DNA of 64,000 nucleotides from Triglochin maritima (Eukaryota; Streptophyta; Magnoliopsida; Alismatales; Juncaginaceae), in contig OY821775.1 of the NCBI GenBank assembly GCA_963682175.1, forward strand, positions 5,456,001-5,520,000, read 5' to 3'. The notes beneath the pieces are model-generated. The model saw nothing but the letters and a program-made list of their open reading frames with translations. It was not told where the DNA came from and did not search any database. How positions within the stretch are numbered: position 1 is the first letter of the stretch; the number at the start of each line of letters is the position of its first letter. Made by a program: the position numbers and the translations under genes. Shown here one piece after another: positions 1 to 11,743 of the stretch.

Positions 1-217
1 TCTTCAACGCATCAAGAAAAAAATATTGTTATTTGCATATCTTAACAGTTATTGTTTGGATGCTTGTACATCTTTTGGCTTAATTTCGTTAAATGATGTT
101 TTCTACTGAACAGAACTTAAGAAGATTTCCTTTCTTTTAGTTCCAGAACTCTAGTGAACTTATGAAACTTATGGTGCACGTTCTCAGAACTGATATGGAC
201 GAAAATTACATGTGCAG

Positions 218-1534
218 GGTCAATGCATACATTGTTTATAAAGAGGAGCACTCAGCACAGGCTGCTTTGGAGCATAATATGGCAGTGGTATTGACATTTG
301 AGTTCTTAAGGAAGAAAGTCTATCACATCATTTATTACTCTTTGTAACTATTCTAATTTTTCAATTCGTTTAGATTGGTGGAAATCACATTCGCGTTGAC
401 AAGGCATGCCCACCCAGAAAGAAGTTGAAAGGGGAAGCTCCGATTTATAGTCTAAAAAAGACAGTCTTTGTTGGTAATCTTCCATATGATGTTAAGGTAA
501 GAGTCTTCTTAAATACCAGAAACCTTGTTGATCTGTTAAGTTTCTAACCTCTCCTTCACCATTCTGGATTTTTTCTTATTCTCAACCTGTAGGATGAAGA
601 AGTTTATAAACTATTTTGTGGTGATAATCAATCAGAGTCCAATGTAGAAGCCATCCGAGTTATTAGAGATCCTAAGTCTCGCGTTGGCAAGGGCATTGCC
701 TATATAATGTTCAAAACTCGGGTATGCTTAGCCACTTTGTTTCATAAGTTTTCTTCTTTATTTGTACTTAACAGTTCACTTTTGTATTGCCCCCCTATGT
801 AGAGATTGCATCAACCATTGTTTAACAGTAATGGCTATAATTGTCTAGAGTTCTTTTATCTGGTGGCCCCCATATTGAAGTTTAGAACTGTAAGCTTATT
901 TTATCTGTATATTACTATATTTGCTTGCTGTGATTCAGACCCGAACACCCAAGATTAGTAGTATCTTATGTTGAACAGGAAACTATTGCATCTTTGAGGA
1001 CTTCATAGTACAATCTGTTAGGGATCAACCTGTGAATCAACTAGCAAAAAATGATCAAATAACATGTGTTTATATTTTTTTATGCAGGAATCTGCAAATT
1101 CAGTGGTAAAAAAGGAAGTGAAACTTCGTAATCGTGTTTTGCGGCTTTCTCATGCTGCAAAACCAGATACTACCCCTTCTAAGAGAAGACTTACTACTCC
1201 AAGGGATACGGGTTCTAAGAAAAGGGCCTTCTCTGCATCCATAAATAAGGAATCAAAATTCAAGGTGAAAGCTGATTCTGTCTCTTACCAAGGTTTACGG
1301 TCAAGCAAATCTGGTGTTTATAAGAAGGTCTCAAGGACTGCTCTGCGAGGGAAACTGTCTTCCGGAGGAACACCTGCCAAACCGGAAGGGAAGAAGAAAC
1401 GTCTCACCAACAAACGACCTGCTGTTGCCGAAAGAAGGGCAAAATTTCTAAAAGAAGGCGAGAATAAAAGGAAGTTGGAAAATGGGACACCCGAAGCTAC
1501 CCACAAAAATAAGAAGGCAAGGCATTTCAAGTAA
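218..1534 (+). CDS. RBM34: RBM34/Nop12-like nucleolar RNA-binding protein, 3' part
   Basis: Partial gene whose 5' end lies outside the window. Exons that join in frame: 218-287, 374-496, 593-721 and 1088-1534 (stop TAA 1532-1534), each with GT donor and AG acceptor. The first exon gives the end of RRM1 (VNAYIVYKEEHSAQAALEHN). The next two give a second RRM with RNP2-like TVFVGNLPYDV and RNP1-like GKGIAYIMF. The last exon is a Lys/Arg-rich tail of about 149 codons ending KNKKARHFK, as expected for a nucleolar protein. Family knowledge: RBM34 and yeast Nop12 act in 60S ribosome assembly and pre-rRNA processing. The domain order and the phrase HIRVDKACPPRKK match plant RBM34-type proteins. No defect is seen in the visible part. 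The exact 5' limit of the exon at 218 is set by the TGTGCAG acceptor. Confidence 0.85.
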
Positions 1535-2699
1535 ATGAACCAACTGTTGTCAGACGATGCAGCTGTAGGTTTGTGACAGTTCATTTTAGAGGTCCAGCAG
1601 TCTTAAAGCCTTTGGAAGGTTGAGGCAAAATGTAATTCCTCTAATCTGAGATAACCAGTACCCTAGGAGCGTCTTCTAACAGGTTTATGTTGTCGGACAT
1701 GTTTTATTATAATGTAATTTAGCCAGCATGATGATGGGCATGGATTGAGGTCGGCACCTAATCTCCGTACTCTGAGTCAGTTATGTAATGTACAGTGAAA
1801 GCTCAAATTAACGTTCTATGTTGAAACAAAAGAAAGATGGGCATTTCCTTGCTGATGCTCAGGGAATCAGGGTTTAAGAAAAGATCATCGTATTGCAGTT
1901 GAAAATCTTTGGTTATGAGGTTTAATTGCACTTGGAGACTGGAGTCGCTGTGATGTATTATTGCTGAACTAATTTGCTAGCACAAGTAAGATTAGTAATC
2001 AGCATCACATAGTATGTACTGTAATTGTGATTGCAGTAATGTTTAACTAGTTTCCTGGGGCATTGAAAGCAATCTTTCTTCAGTATTTTCCCATTTGTGA
2101 ATTTTGTTCAACATTCAATTTCGGGCACTTTTATTATATGATGTGATTCGTAAGATGTAACGTTATCCTGATAAATTCCTTTTTAAAATACTTGTACCAA
2201 ATAACGTCGCACTATTTATTTTCATAATTTTTATATATAAATTTCAAGCACACACTAGGATGTAAACGAAACGAGTCGAGTGAAATTTCGAGTTATAAGT
2301 ATTATCTTATGTTATTATCAAATACAATTTTTTTATTATAAATGGAACGATGAAAACTTCGAACGAGCTATCGAGCCGAAACATCAATTTTTTTCGAGTT
2401 CAAGCGACTTGTTTACCGAATCAAATTTGAAGATTTTTTATTTTCATCAAGATCTTTCGTATTCAAGTTAAACTAGAATTGGGTATTTTTCAAGTCGAGC
2501 TATCGAAACTAACCAAAATGGTTAGTCATAACAGACACATATCATATATATTAGGATAAGAGCAAAAAATAAAAATAAAAATCGCTGGCTGACAGTTTAG
2601 GACACCGGAAATGGATCCGAATGCGCGCACGAAATTCACTTCTTCTACCTCTTCTCCTTTTTCCCGATTCCAAAACCCTAAAAAACCCAACCCCCAACA
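1535..2699. other. 3' UTR and short intergenic stretch
   Basis: The first few hundred bases are the presumed 3' UTR of the RBM34-like gene. From about 2255 to 2520 the sequence reiterates TCGAG-type words (for example ACGAGTCGAG and CAAGTCGAGC), resembling the inside of old hAT-type MITEs, but I found no clear terminal repeats or target duplication. Nothing else is recognisable. Confidence 0.4.
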
Positions 2700-3704
2700 A
2701 TGTTCAAACTCATCCAAACCATCTCCACCAGCATCCTAACCCGGTCCATCACAACCAAACCCACCTCCTCAAGGCACAATCTGGTGATCCAAACCCTAAA
2801 AGAGCACACCCTAACCGACGCCCAAATCGCCACTCTCCTCCAGAAGCAACCCCGCATCGTCAACTTCCACCCCGACCACACCATCAAACCAAAGATAAGC
2901 TTCCTCCACTCCGACCTCGGCCTATCCGGCCCCTCCCTCTTCAAGGTCGTCTCCTCCTACCCCTGGCCGCTCTCTTGCAGCCTCCCCAACTCCATCCTGC
3001 CCGCCGTCTCTCTACTCAAGGACCTCCTCGGCCCCACCGCCGACATCGCCAAGGCTGTCGAACGCAGCCCCAGACTGCTGAGAATCACCTGCGCCACCAC
3101 GGTTGTTGAAAATGTCAAACGGCTCCGTGCTCTCGGCGTTCCGGAGTCTAGTGTGATGATTCTGATGGTTAACTATCCCAATGTGCCCATGTTGTCCCCT
3201 AAGTTGTTTAATTCGCTTATCGATGGAGTCACGAAGGTCGGGTTGGATCCGTGTAAGAAGATGTTTGTCCATGCTGTTATCGTCAGGTCGACTGTGAATC
3301 AGGAGACCTGGAATGAGAAGACCTGAGTTTTCCGCAGCTTCGGCTGCTCGGATGAGGAGATCCTTTTGGCATTTAGGAAATGGCCGTTTTCCTTCGCGTT
3401 GTCGGCTGAGAAGATATGGGCGGTGTTGGAGTTTTTCGGGGAGAAGCTTGGGTTGGGTCCGGTGGATATGTTGGTCAGACCGGTGGTGCTCACATCGAGC
3501 TTGGAGGAGACTATTGTTCCAAGGTATTCCGTTCTGAATGTGTTGAAGTCGAAGGGTGTTCTCGAGGGCAAGTTTAATGTTCTTGGTGCGTTGGGAAAAA
3601 CGACTGCTAGGTTTGAGAAGGAGTTTGTAAAGAGGTACCAGACGGATTTCCCGGAGGTTTTGGAGGTGTATGGTGGGAAACTTAAATTCATGGAAATTGT
3701 TTGA
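2700..3704 (+). CDS. mTERF-family organelle protein, interrupted by one in-frame TGA
   Basis: Intronless gene of 334 sense codons from ATG 2700 to TGA 3702-3704. The frame is open throughout except for a TGA at 3324-3326 (codon 209). Residues 1-208 include a basic, Ser/Thr-rich N-terminus fitting an organelle presequence and several mTERF helical repeats (TLTDAQIATLLQKQP, LRALGVPESSVMILMVNYP). The same frame continues past the stop with hallmark mTERF sequence (FRSFGCSDEEILLAFRKWP, SSLEETIVPRYSVLNVLKSK). Family knowledge: plant mTERFs bind nucleic acid in mitochondria or plastids and affect transcription or splicing; the intronless type seen here is an expanded angiosperm group. The stop removes the C-terminal third, so this is either a young pseudogene, a null allele or a base-call error. 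Every flanking residue is still conserved, which argues for a very recent change. Confidence 0.85.
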
Positions 3705-5379
3705 ACAATTCTGAGGATGTTCTCTAATTTGGCCCTTGTGAGCTCAAGTTCTTGCTTTGTGTTATTTCAACTGAAGTGTTTGGTTGCAGAGGCCTAATTC
3801 GACGATTACAGTGACCAATAGTGTGCAAATTGGGTATCCTTGTGCATTGACATGTTAGAGCGACAATTTCATCGGTGGTTCCGTGTTCGGGTTTTTCTGT
3901 GTGAAGATTATGCAGATTCTTCTGAATGGTGAAGACCGCTTATTGCTAAGCTGCAGCATTTTGTTGTGTACTAATTTATTAGCAAAGAAATACTATTGAC
4001 CGTGGGTAGGCTTGTAGAGAGAGATTTGGGAAGATCTTGATCATTTGTCATTTGTTTTGTTCACAATTCTTGATCGATTATTTTTTACTCTGATTTCAAG
4101 TATCAGTTGCCGGGAATACAATGGGTTTATGGGAAATATTTGTATCTCTGTGAGAAAGGAAAGGAAATTTAGATTTCTTCACTTATTCTATTGGTTTTGC
4201 CTGTCTCGTGTTGTATTGTGGAATTTACATCGTTGTTGAGCCCTTCCAGATTGAACAAGATCAGGACATAATTGGATATTCATTGTTTCGTTATGGAGTT
4301 CCAAATGCTGATTCTGTAAATTTGTTATTTGTAAGCTTCACTAATGTTATGGCTCACCAAATGCGCCCCAAACAAGTTGTAAGAAGCTAGAGAATCAGAG
4401 TACAACACGTTTGGCTTGTAAGACAACAGACAAGGGCTGCAGAATGAATGTCTGCTTAGATCTTTAGATTAAATGGGAGTTGAGAATCAGACATTTCATT
4501 TGTTTGCAGGAAGACGTACACATGATTTGTATTGTATGTTAGTAGAAGTATTTTGTGTCCATTTCCACTATGTCAAAGATTAAATATTTTTTGACATTTG
4601 GAGCATCATGAACTATATCAAAGGGTTATTTAAACGATCTGCATTTTTTTATTGTGGAATCGTAGATGGTTAGTTACATTTGGAGCATCATTTGAGTCAA
4701 TTGGAAACAACCTTACTGTTTTACAGTGGTAGGGTTGCGTACATCCGACCCCCATCTCGCTTAGGCGGAGCCTCTTACGAGGCATTTTGGTTATGTTGAT
4801 GTTGATGTTGATGTTGATGTGATGTTAGTAGAAGTGTTTTGACATGACTATGGGAAGGTAATGTTATAGCTCATCTTCTAGAAGAATGAGACAGACGTGA
4901 TTCTGAATGTTGTCAATTTTTAGAGTGTGAAGTTTATTATTATTAGGATTTAGGAGAGTTGCTTTTATTTATGATAAAATCACTGAACATGATCACTTAC
5001 TTGCAAATAGTTGGCTAATACTGCTCATCGTTTGAAACTGAAAAATATAATGAATACATAAAATAGTAGTGTAAAAATAACTCATAAGTAATTGCTTTGC
5101 AGTTAAACATGCTAGACTAAAAATTCTGTGTTAAGGATGTTTAATATGTAAAATTAGATGAAAATGTTGATAACAAATTGTGCAAAGTTTGATAAATCTC
5201 ACATTCAAGTTCAACTGCACATAACCAACTAAAAAAGAAAGAAGAAGAAGATGACCCAGAGAAATTGTGAGCCACATGAAAAGGGACCATACCATTCTGT
5301 TATCCTCACTTCCCTCACCTGTCCTTTACAGAGTAGAAGAAGTTAAGCAAGAACAAGAACTCTACCAACTTCACCAGCC
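3705..5379. other. Intergenic region with a retroposed SINE
   Basis: Contains the presumed 3' UTR of the mTERF gene and then AT-rich sequence. The only structured item I see is the SINE-like insertion at 4556-4817, listed separately. Bases 5220-5379 are probably the 5' leader of the next gene. Confidence 0.4.
4556..4817 (+). mobile_element. SINE-like retroposon with 20-bp target duplication
   Basis: The sequence ATGTTAGTAGAAGTNTTTTG occurs at 4536-4555 and again at 4818-4837 with one mismatch, a long target-site duplication typical of LINE-mobilised insertions. The insert ends in repeated GATGTT units. Just before the tail it carries GTTGCGTACATCCGACCCCC and a GGCGGAGCC block, resembling the 3' half of plant Au-type SINEs. 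I do not see clear A and B boxes at the left end, so the head may be degenerate or 5'-truncated. Confidence 0.55.
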
Positions 5380-8300
5380 ATGCTCTCCACCACGGCACCT
5401 CAAATTTGCTTCTCCAAACCTGGAATCTTCCCCACTGCAACTGACAATTCATTTGCCAACGGTGTTCGTCTAAGGATCACCCGTCTCAGGGGTGAAAGGA
5501 GAACAAAATTGGCCGTGAAAGCCCTTCTCACCAATCCAGACCAATTCGAGGTCGGGAAGTGTTGGATAATTGAGTTTGGGCTAGGCCCATGAATAACTCA
5601 ATTGAAGAAATCCAATGTTGAGATGAAGATGAGAACTATTGTCCCATGTGCCATGTGCTCACCTCACTTTTAGTCCCACATTGGTGAAGCTAACAAGTTG
5701 AAGGATGTTGATAAACATACTATTCACTTGTCACTTTGTAGGTGGAAAGAGAGGAGGAGAGAATTCTCCATACACACGCGCGTGTGCGCCCGTCCCGTCC
5801 CGGTCCGGGACGTGGCGTGGCGTGGTAGCGGGGGATTTGGGGGAAATTAGAGGTTTTAGCCTCAGGGTGATGGGTGTATTTATTTTTGGACCTCAAGATA
5901 ATTGTTTTTTCAATTAAGTCCTTGACGGTTACAAGAATAAATACATATATATATATCATGACAGTTTCCTCCTAAATACACACGTCTTATTTCCCATCAT
6001 CTCTCTACGAAAATCGTCCCTCTCCGGCGATTTCCTATCTCCGAATCCAGAGTTGTTCAACCCCGATTTTTGCGAGGTTCCGCGCTGCTTTCGTGGTCCG
6101 TCGACTCCGGTGTGCGCCCGATCTCGACGGTGAGACCGTTCTATCCTTGGAGAAAACCGGCAGACCATCAAACGCACTGGTATGTGGGTCGATATTTTCT
6201 CTGAGGCAAGTCGCCTTCCGACGGCTCGGTCTTTGAGGTCCTTTCTGATCATTTTTCCTGCGTTTCTTGTTTTGCTTTACATGTTTTTGTATCTTGGCTT
6301 TATCTGGATCCTTATGGAATATTTATTCGACATATGTAACTCACTGTATTACATGATCATATTTGTAATTGTAACAACAGGAAGCTCCTGGGGAGCTATG
6401 GATTCATGAATGTCACCAGGTTTTGTGCCTTTTCTTTTCTGAAAGTTTGTTTTTCGACTTCATTTGATGAATGTTTGCTTCTTGTGGTCGTGCCCTAAAG
6501 ATCATCTTTTGAATCAGGTTTTTGTGAAATGTATCATTGATTGTCTCTTCAGTAGTTAAATCATTATAGTTTGGCATTTGAATGCATTTCATAGTTGAGT
6601 AACTACCGATTATAAGAGGCATTAAGAGTAATCTAGCTGTATTCTCACAGCACTTATCTAGGACACTCAAACATCAATTGACTTATTCATCACCATTAAT
6701 AGTATACCAGATAATTGTTATTAGCTTTGTAACATAAAAATACACTAAATGGCTCTCCCGAAGTATCAAAATTTGTCACATAATTAATTTTACCTTTTAA
6801 TATATTTTAAATCGAACAGTTACTCGTCTTTCCAATCTGGAGGTTTAACTGGTGCTACAATTGAAGATTTCACACGTGCTTATTCGTCTGAAGATGATGA
6901 TCGCTTAAAAATTCAAGATGTAGGCGAGGGGGAAGTGAAGATCAGGTGCCTCATGTTAATACTGTATCTAGCCTTAGCTACGAAAACTGTTTCGTGTTTT
7001 ATGACTAATGAAATCCTGTTGTTCATGACAGTTTGTTTGCAGGCTTTATGAGGGAAGAGTATCACAAGGTCCATCAAGGGGAATCCGTGTTATCTTTAAG
7101 GTATGAATAGATACATTGTTTACTTTTCAGGAAACAAAAAATTATATGGTTGTTTTTTTTATATTAGTTTTCTCCATTTACGTAGAATAGCAGCAATTTT
7201 CAATTATTCTGAACCTAAGTGTCTAGAATTGCAGTTTGTTTGGTGGTTCCTTTTAAACTAGCGTTCTGTAAATTTAACATATTCTGATGCGCTGACCATT
7301 TAGTACTCATTTTGATCATTTTAATGTGTCTTGACATGCAGACATTTGCTTCCTGTTATCCCTAACCTTTGCATTTCTATTACATGTTTGATATAGACCA
7401 TTTTTTCTTCTAAACATATTTGGATCTTATAAATTATCATGTTTTGGTGCCTAATTGGCTATGAATTGATGTACATATAAAAATCACATTTTCGAGTTAA
7501 ATCCCATAGTTCTTCTCAAGGTATATCCTGGAAAGAGAGCTGCTGGTACTGAGGCAGATATGATGGCAGCCAATGAGCTAAGTGCTCATCTTTCCCTTCA
7601 GGCAATTACCTGATCATTTTACATGGCTATAACATCCGGTGATAAAAATACAGTAGGTTATTAATCAAATTATTCTTATTTTATGCAGGAGGATTCAAAA
7701 CGACGATCTGAAAACATCCAAAATTTGTTAGGGGGCTTTGAAACAAAAACTGGGGAGCAGGTTTTGTGTGTTAGACTGTTAGACACTCTGATGCTGCTTG
7801 TTGAAAAATGTCAGCATTTTCTTTAACTGATATTTGTTTTGCAGTGGCTTGCATTCCGAAATGATGGGAAATATAGTGCTGCAGACTATGCAAAGTTCTC
7901 AAGCGAGGCAATGTCAAGTAATCCTGCTAGTGGAGAAAGCATGTCATGGAATCCATTTGATAAAGAGCAGACCACATTAACAGGAGAAGATTTTTTATTG
8001 TCAAGCTGTTAAATGGGATTATGAATGGGCTTGCCTTTATGCATGATAATGAAAGATTACATCAGAGTCTCGGCCCTGCTTCTGTTGTTCTCAAGTATGA
8101 AAGTCATTTATACTTACAGAAATTTCTAACAGCAACTGCCAGGCTGCTATATCTGTTATTTTCTCACGTACCATGTTGACAGCACTGTAGTGGAGAAGGA
8201 TGCACCATATCTAATTCCTCAACTTCGAGACCTGGCTTTCTCCGTGGATATTAAGTACTATATCCTATTTCTCTCCATCTTGTTTGTTCCTTGTTGGTTT

Positions 8301-9682
8301 GGTTTTGTTTCTTTAGTAAAATTTCATTGCTTTGTTATAATCCTTTTATCTGGAGTCACCATCTTTTTCTCTTTACTGAATGTACATAACAAGGTTGTAT
8401 TTATTAATTCTTCCTTTGAATGTTTCAAGTAGCTTGCTGTTACATTTTACACCGGTATCTATGATAAGGCTTGACGATCAATTAAGTACTTTGGAATTCT
8501 GATGCAGATATTCTTCTCTAGAAGCAGGTCCTGTAGGACTGTCAGAGGGATTGTGGCGCCGCGCAACTTCAGCTGGGGCTTTTACCCTCTTGGAGAAAAG
8601 AGCTTTTGGAATAGCTGATGATATGTGAGATATTGAATTTTTTTTGTGGTGGGATTTCTTAAATTAAACTTGTAGCTTAGGTTCACTTAGTTGTACCTTT
8701 CCCATACAGTTATGAGGCAGGTTTTCTTGTTGCATATTTGGCATTTGTTCCATTTTGTGAAGCTGGTGTTGTAGATGGGCTTTCTTTGCAGGCAAGAAAA
8801 AAGAAAGATCAAGCTTCTTAGAGTTCACTTGGGTTTCTCAAATAACTAATTTTGTGATTCTTAACTTGCAGAGGCTCTTCGAGAGCACATGTCGTCTTGA
8901 TTTAGAAGCTGTAAGAGAGTAAGTACTCTTATAGTTATCTGGCTTGTTTTCTACCAATAAATTCAGATTACCTACCTGATATCCAACTATCCAGAATTCA
9001 CCATGGGGTTGGCCCTTCTTATCGTGATGGACACTGCGGGCAATGCCTACATTACTGGCAAAATAAACCCTTAGTCTACATATAAGGGCTTCATGTCTTA
9101 CAGATACTGTAAAAGTAAAAAAGGGCAAATCTTTTGTAGATTATTTAAGAAGTCTACCTTGTGTTATATGAATAAGCTTCTTGCCTTTTCTAGAAGTGCC
9201 ATAGTTCAATCAACTTGCTGATTGTTTCACTTGTGGAATGATTTATAATTTTCCCCTTGTACTCAGATGGATATCAAATATGTGTACCACCTTAGTCCCT
9301 AATTACCTGCATTACATGTCCTTATAGTCCAAATAGTTTATTGTAGCAAATGCAGATATAGCTCTGTTAATAAACGTAAGTGCCATTTGTATGGACCATC
9401 CCCTGGACCATTTAATTGTCTTTCGCTAGGCAACATCAGGATTTCAGATTTTATGTGACAATTTACGTTAAAATCTCCAAGTTTGAGGTCTAGAATTATT
9501 ATTAGTTGTAAGCAACAGGAGATATCAAAATCACTATCCTCATTCCAACTTTGGATCCTGCATTTTGGCAAGAGTACTAATTTCAACAAAAAAAATTCAG
9601 GTACTGCCTTGCAGATGACAGATTAATAGAAGCCGTCAAATTTCTAGATCTTGGTGAGCGAGCTGGTTGGCAATTACTACAG
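5380..9682 (+). pseudogene. Plastid-type protein-kinase-like (pseudokinase) gene, disrupted
   Basis: Exons inferred: 5380-5558, 6381-6419, 6820-6945, 7043-7100, 7521-7601, 7689-7760, 7845-8094, 8183-8254, 8508-8624, 8710-8791, 8873-8919, 9601-9682. The N-terminus is Ser/Thr- and Arg-rich like a plastid transit peptide (MLSTTAPQICFSKPGIF). Kinase-like features: a glycine loop (GSYGFMNV) and a lysine in RVIFK. The catalytic loop reads RLHQSLGPASVVL, so the HRD Asp is absent, and the DFG position reads RDLAFS. This looks like the uncharacterised plastid kinase-family proteins of plants; function unknown. Defects: a solo LTR inside exon 1; a one-base loss near 7980 that shifts the frame to a stop at TGTTAA, while conserved sequence (FFIVKLLNGIMNGLAFMHD) continues in another frame; and no recognisable terminal exon after 9682. 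Two introns start with GC (7602 and 8792). Confidence 0.75.
5560..6379. mobile_element. Solo LTR inserted in exon 1 of the kinase-like gene
   Basis: An 820-bp unit beginning TGTTGGATAA and ending GTAACAACA, so the ends are the inverted pair TGTTG/CAACA. It is flanked by the perfect 5-bp target duplication GGAAG at 5555-5559 and 6380-6384. It has no internal coding region. A GC-rich block lies at 5776-5835 and a TATA-like ATATATATAT at about 5947-5957. Removing the LTR and one copy of the duplication rejoins the gene's reading frame as FEVG-KLLGSYGFMN. It lacks the CGGT-NN-ACCG dyads found in the other LTRs here. Lineage not assigned. Confidence 0.9.
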
Positions 9683-11010
9683 GTTAGTTCTAGTTCCTAC
9701 CCAGTAATCTTGGCAACACTTCAAATATGTCGAGTTCTTTCTTCTTCAGACTAATTTTACTGTACTGCAGCCTAGACAAAATTCTGCAACAGGCTATTTT
9801 ATTTCAGCATCCCTGCATTATTTCCTGATAACATAGAAGAGAGTAAGTACTCTTATAGTACAATCTGTTGAAATGGAGCGTAAACTTGAAGAAAAAAACA
9901 TTGTTAGTATTTCTAGTTGCCTTTTTGATACAGGAGCATCAGAGGAGAATCAAATGGGACTAAAATAAGAAATTTTGTTCGACTCAAAAGTCCCAAACTA
10001 GGTTGGATGGTATTGGTTACTGTGAGCTGCCATTCCAAGGGAAAATATGAAACTTCTTTGAAATTACTCATAGAAGACAAGATTACTAATGTCAGTGTTT
10101 CACCTTCAAATTCTAATGTCGACATCTTTCGAACCAAGAATTACACTAGTGTTGCCTTCAAGTTATAATGTCGACATCTTGCTAATCTACAATTACACAC
10201 ACAAAGCAATGATTACAAGAAACCTCTTAATATTTTTCTAAAACCTCTACTTATTATTAACTAAACTTCAAAATGCGATTCATTTTGCAGAGGCGACTCA
10301 ACAGGGCCGTCTCGGAAATTTTTGAGACCCTGTGCGAAAATCAACAACGAGGCTTCTAAATTTGAAAAAAAATTGTCCTCCTAGTTTAAATAATAAAAAT
10401 TTCACTAACTTAATGTAATATTAATAGAATTTTTTTTTCCTCTTAACAATATTTGAGACAAATTTATCAATGTTTATGTACTATTTATGTGTTAACACTA
10501 ATTTTCTTTGCGACTTAATGTAGTCATTTCAAGATAGGGATCCTTCCAGTTAGACTGATTCAGTTGGCTTAAAAGAATCATCGTAAAGGAAACACAAAGC
10601 TCTAATTTTGTGAATAAGTTGGACATTCAATTTTCATTTCTAGTTTATTCCGATTAGTTTGAAATTAAAGACACTGTTGTTGCTGCAAGTCAGGCATTCA
10701 ATTGACGATGTGAATATCTGGATGTAAAAATGACTTCTTGTAGGACTAATCAAAAGCTAACGGAAGTCGGCCATCATTTTCTTTCATTTCCTTCAACATG
10801 CCAAATGCATGTTCGATCTTGGTATCATCCATTAGGATAACTCTTCTTACCAGTGATAACAACCTAAGACACAATGCATGGTTGGCATGTGTTCACTGCT
10901 TACTTGTTTGTGAAGGGAAAATGGTTAAATTTGCACATAAAACTCATTATTTCTCATTTGTTTAGTATCTTACTAAGTTATGTGAGGAGTGATCAGCTGC
11001 CTTAAAAAAG
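9683..11010. other. Intergenic region with TE debris
   Basis: The terminal exon expected for the kinase-like gene was searched for here and not found. At 10290-10340 the sequence AACAGGGCCGTCTCGGAAAT resembles the terminus of degenerate hAT-type elements. At 10636-10690 the phrase ending GTTGTTGCTG after TTTATTCCGATTAGTTTGAA resembles an RTE-type LINE 3' tail. A 20-bp phrase around AGAGTAAGTACTCTTATAGT at 8916-8935 recurs at 9840-9859. Confidence 0.35.
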
Positions 11011-11170
11011 TAGGGGTGAGTAAGGACCGGTCTGGTCCGGGTTTTTGGACAGGACATGACCGGACCCAACCAATCCGGGATCCGGAGTTGATCCGGTTCT
11101 GGTCCGTTTTTTTTAAATTTAAATTTAAGGTTAAAAAACCAATTCTGCCTCGGACATGTTGCTCACCCTA
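11011..11170. mobile_element. hAT-type MITE, 160 bp
   Basis: Starts TAGGGGTGAGT and ends GCTCACCCTA, an inverted pair. It is flanked by the perfect 8-bp target duplication TAAAAAAG at 11003-11010 and 11171-11178. Eight-bp duplications and TAGGGGTG ends are typical of non-autonomous hAT elements. The interior holds GGTCCGG/CCGGACC words. No coding capacity. Confidence 0.85.
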
Positions 11171-11743
11171 TAAAAAAGTGTATACAAAACTGAACATTCG
11201 GTAATAACTTTGATTTTAAATTCTAATTGGAAAATTCAAATCGTAGATCTTATATTATAACACAATATTAGTATGTATGTCAAAAATCAAAAAATTAAAT
11301 GTTGTTTTATATAAGATCAAGTGATGTAAAATTTATAATTAATTTGGTGCATTGATTTTTTATCCTTCAAATATCGAATGAAATGACTTCCAATTTTAAG
11401 ATTTTTGACTTCATACTTATATTTTGTTATAAAACAAGATCTTATGGTTCAGAATTTTATTTCGAACTTTAAATTTAAGTTTTCGAAAAGACTAAATTGA
11501 TGACAATATGTTTTAATTGTAGATTCCTCTTTAACAAAACAAGAGAAAAGGAGAGAATTTCAGAAAGAGATAAATTGAGGTGTACTTTCCATCTATTCCC
11601 TATTTTTCACCCTCTTTACATCTAAGTCCAAACACATATAAACCATGGCGAAGTGGTTGCATGTGAACACTACAACGAAAAAAAATCATGACTCCATATT
11701 TTCTTTTCCAGATAGTTTTTTTTTGATAGGCCATTACTATATT
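11171..11743. other. AT-rich spacer, nothing recognised
   Basis: AT-rich sequence between two hAT MITEs. I see no gene, repeat or RNA signature. Confidence 0.5.

Noticed and set aside
2621..3109. 162-codon ORF overlapping the mTERF gene
   Set aside because: Low-complexity Pro/His-rich frame shadow; the mTERF frame explains the sequence.
9913..10137. Coding-looking stretch on either strand
   Set aside because: Neither strand shows a family motif and the plus-strand reading contains stops; it does not match the missing terminal exon of the kinase-like gene.
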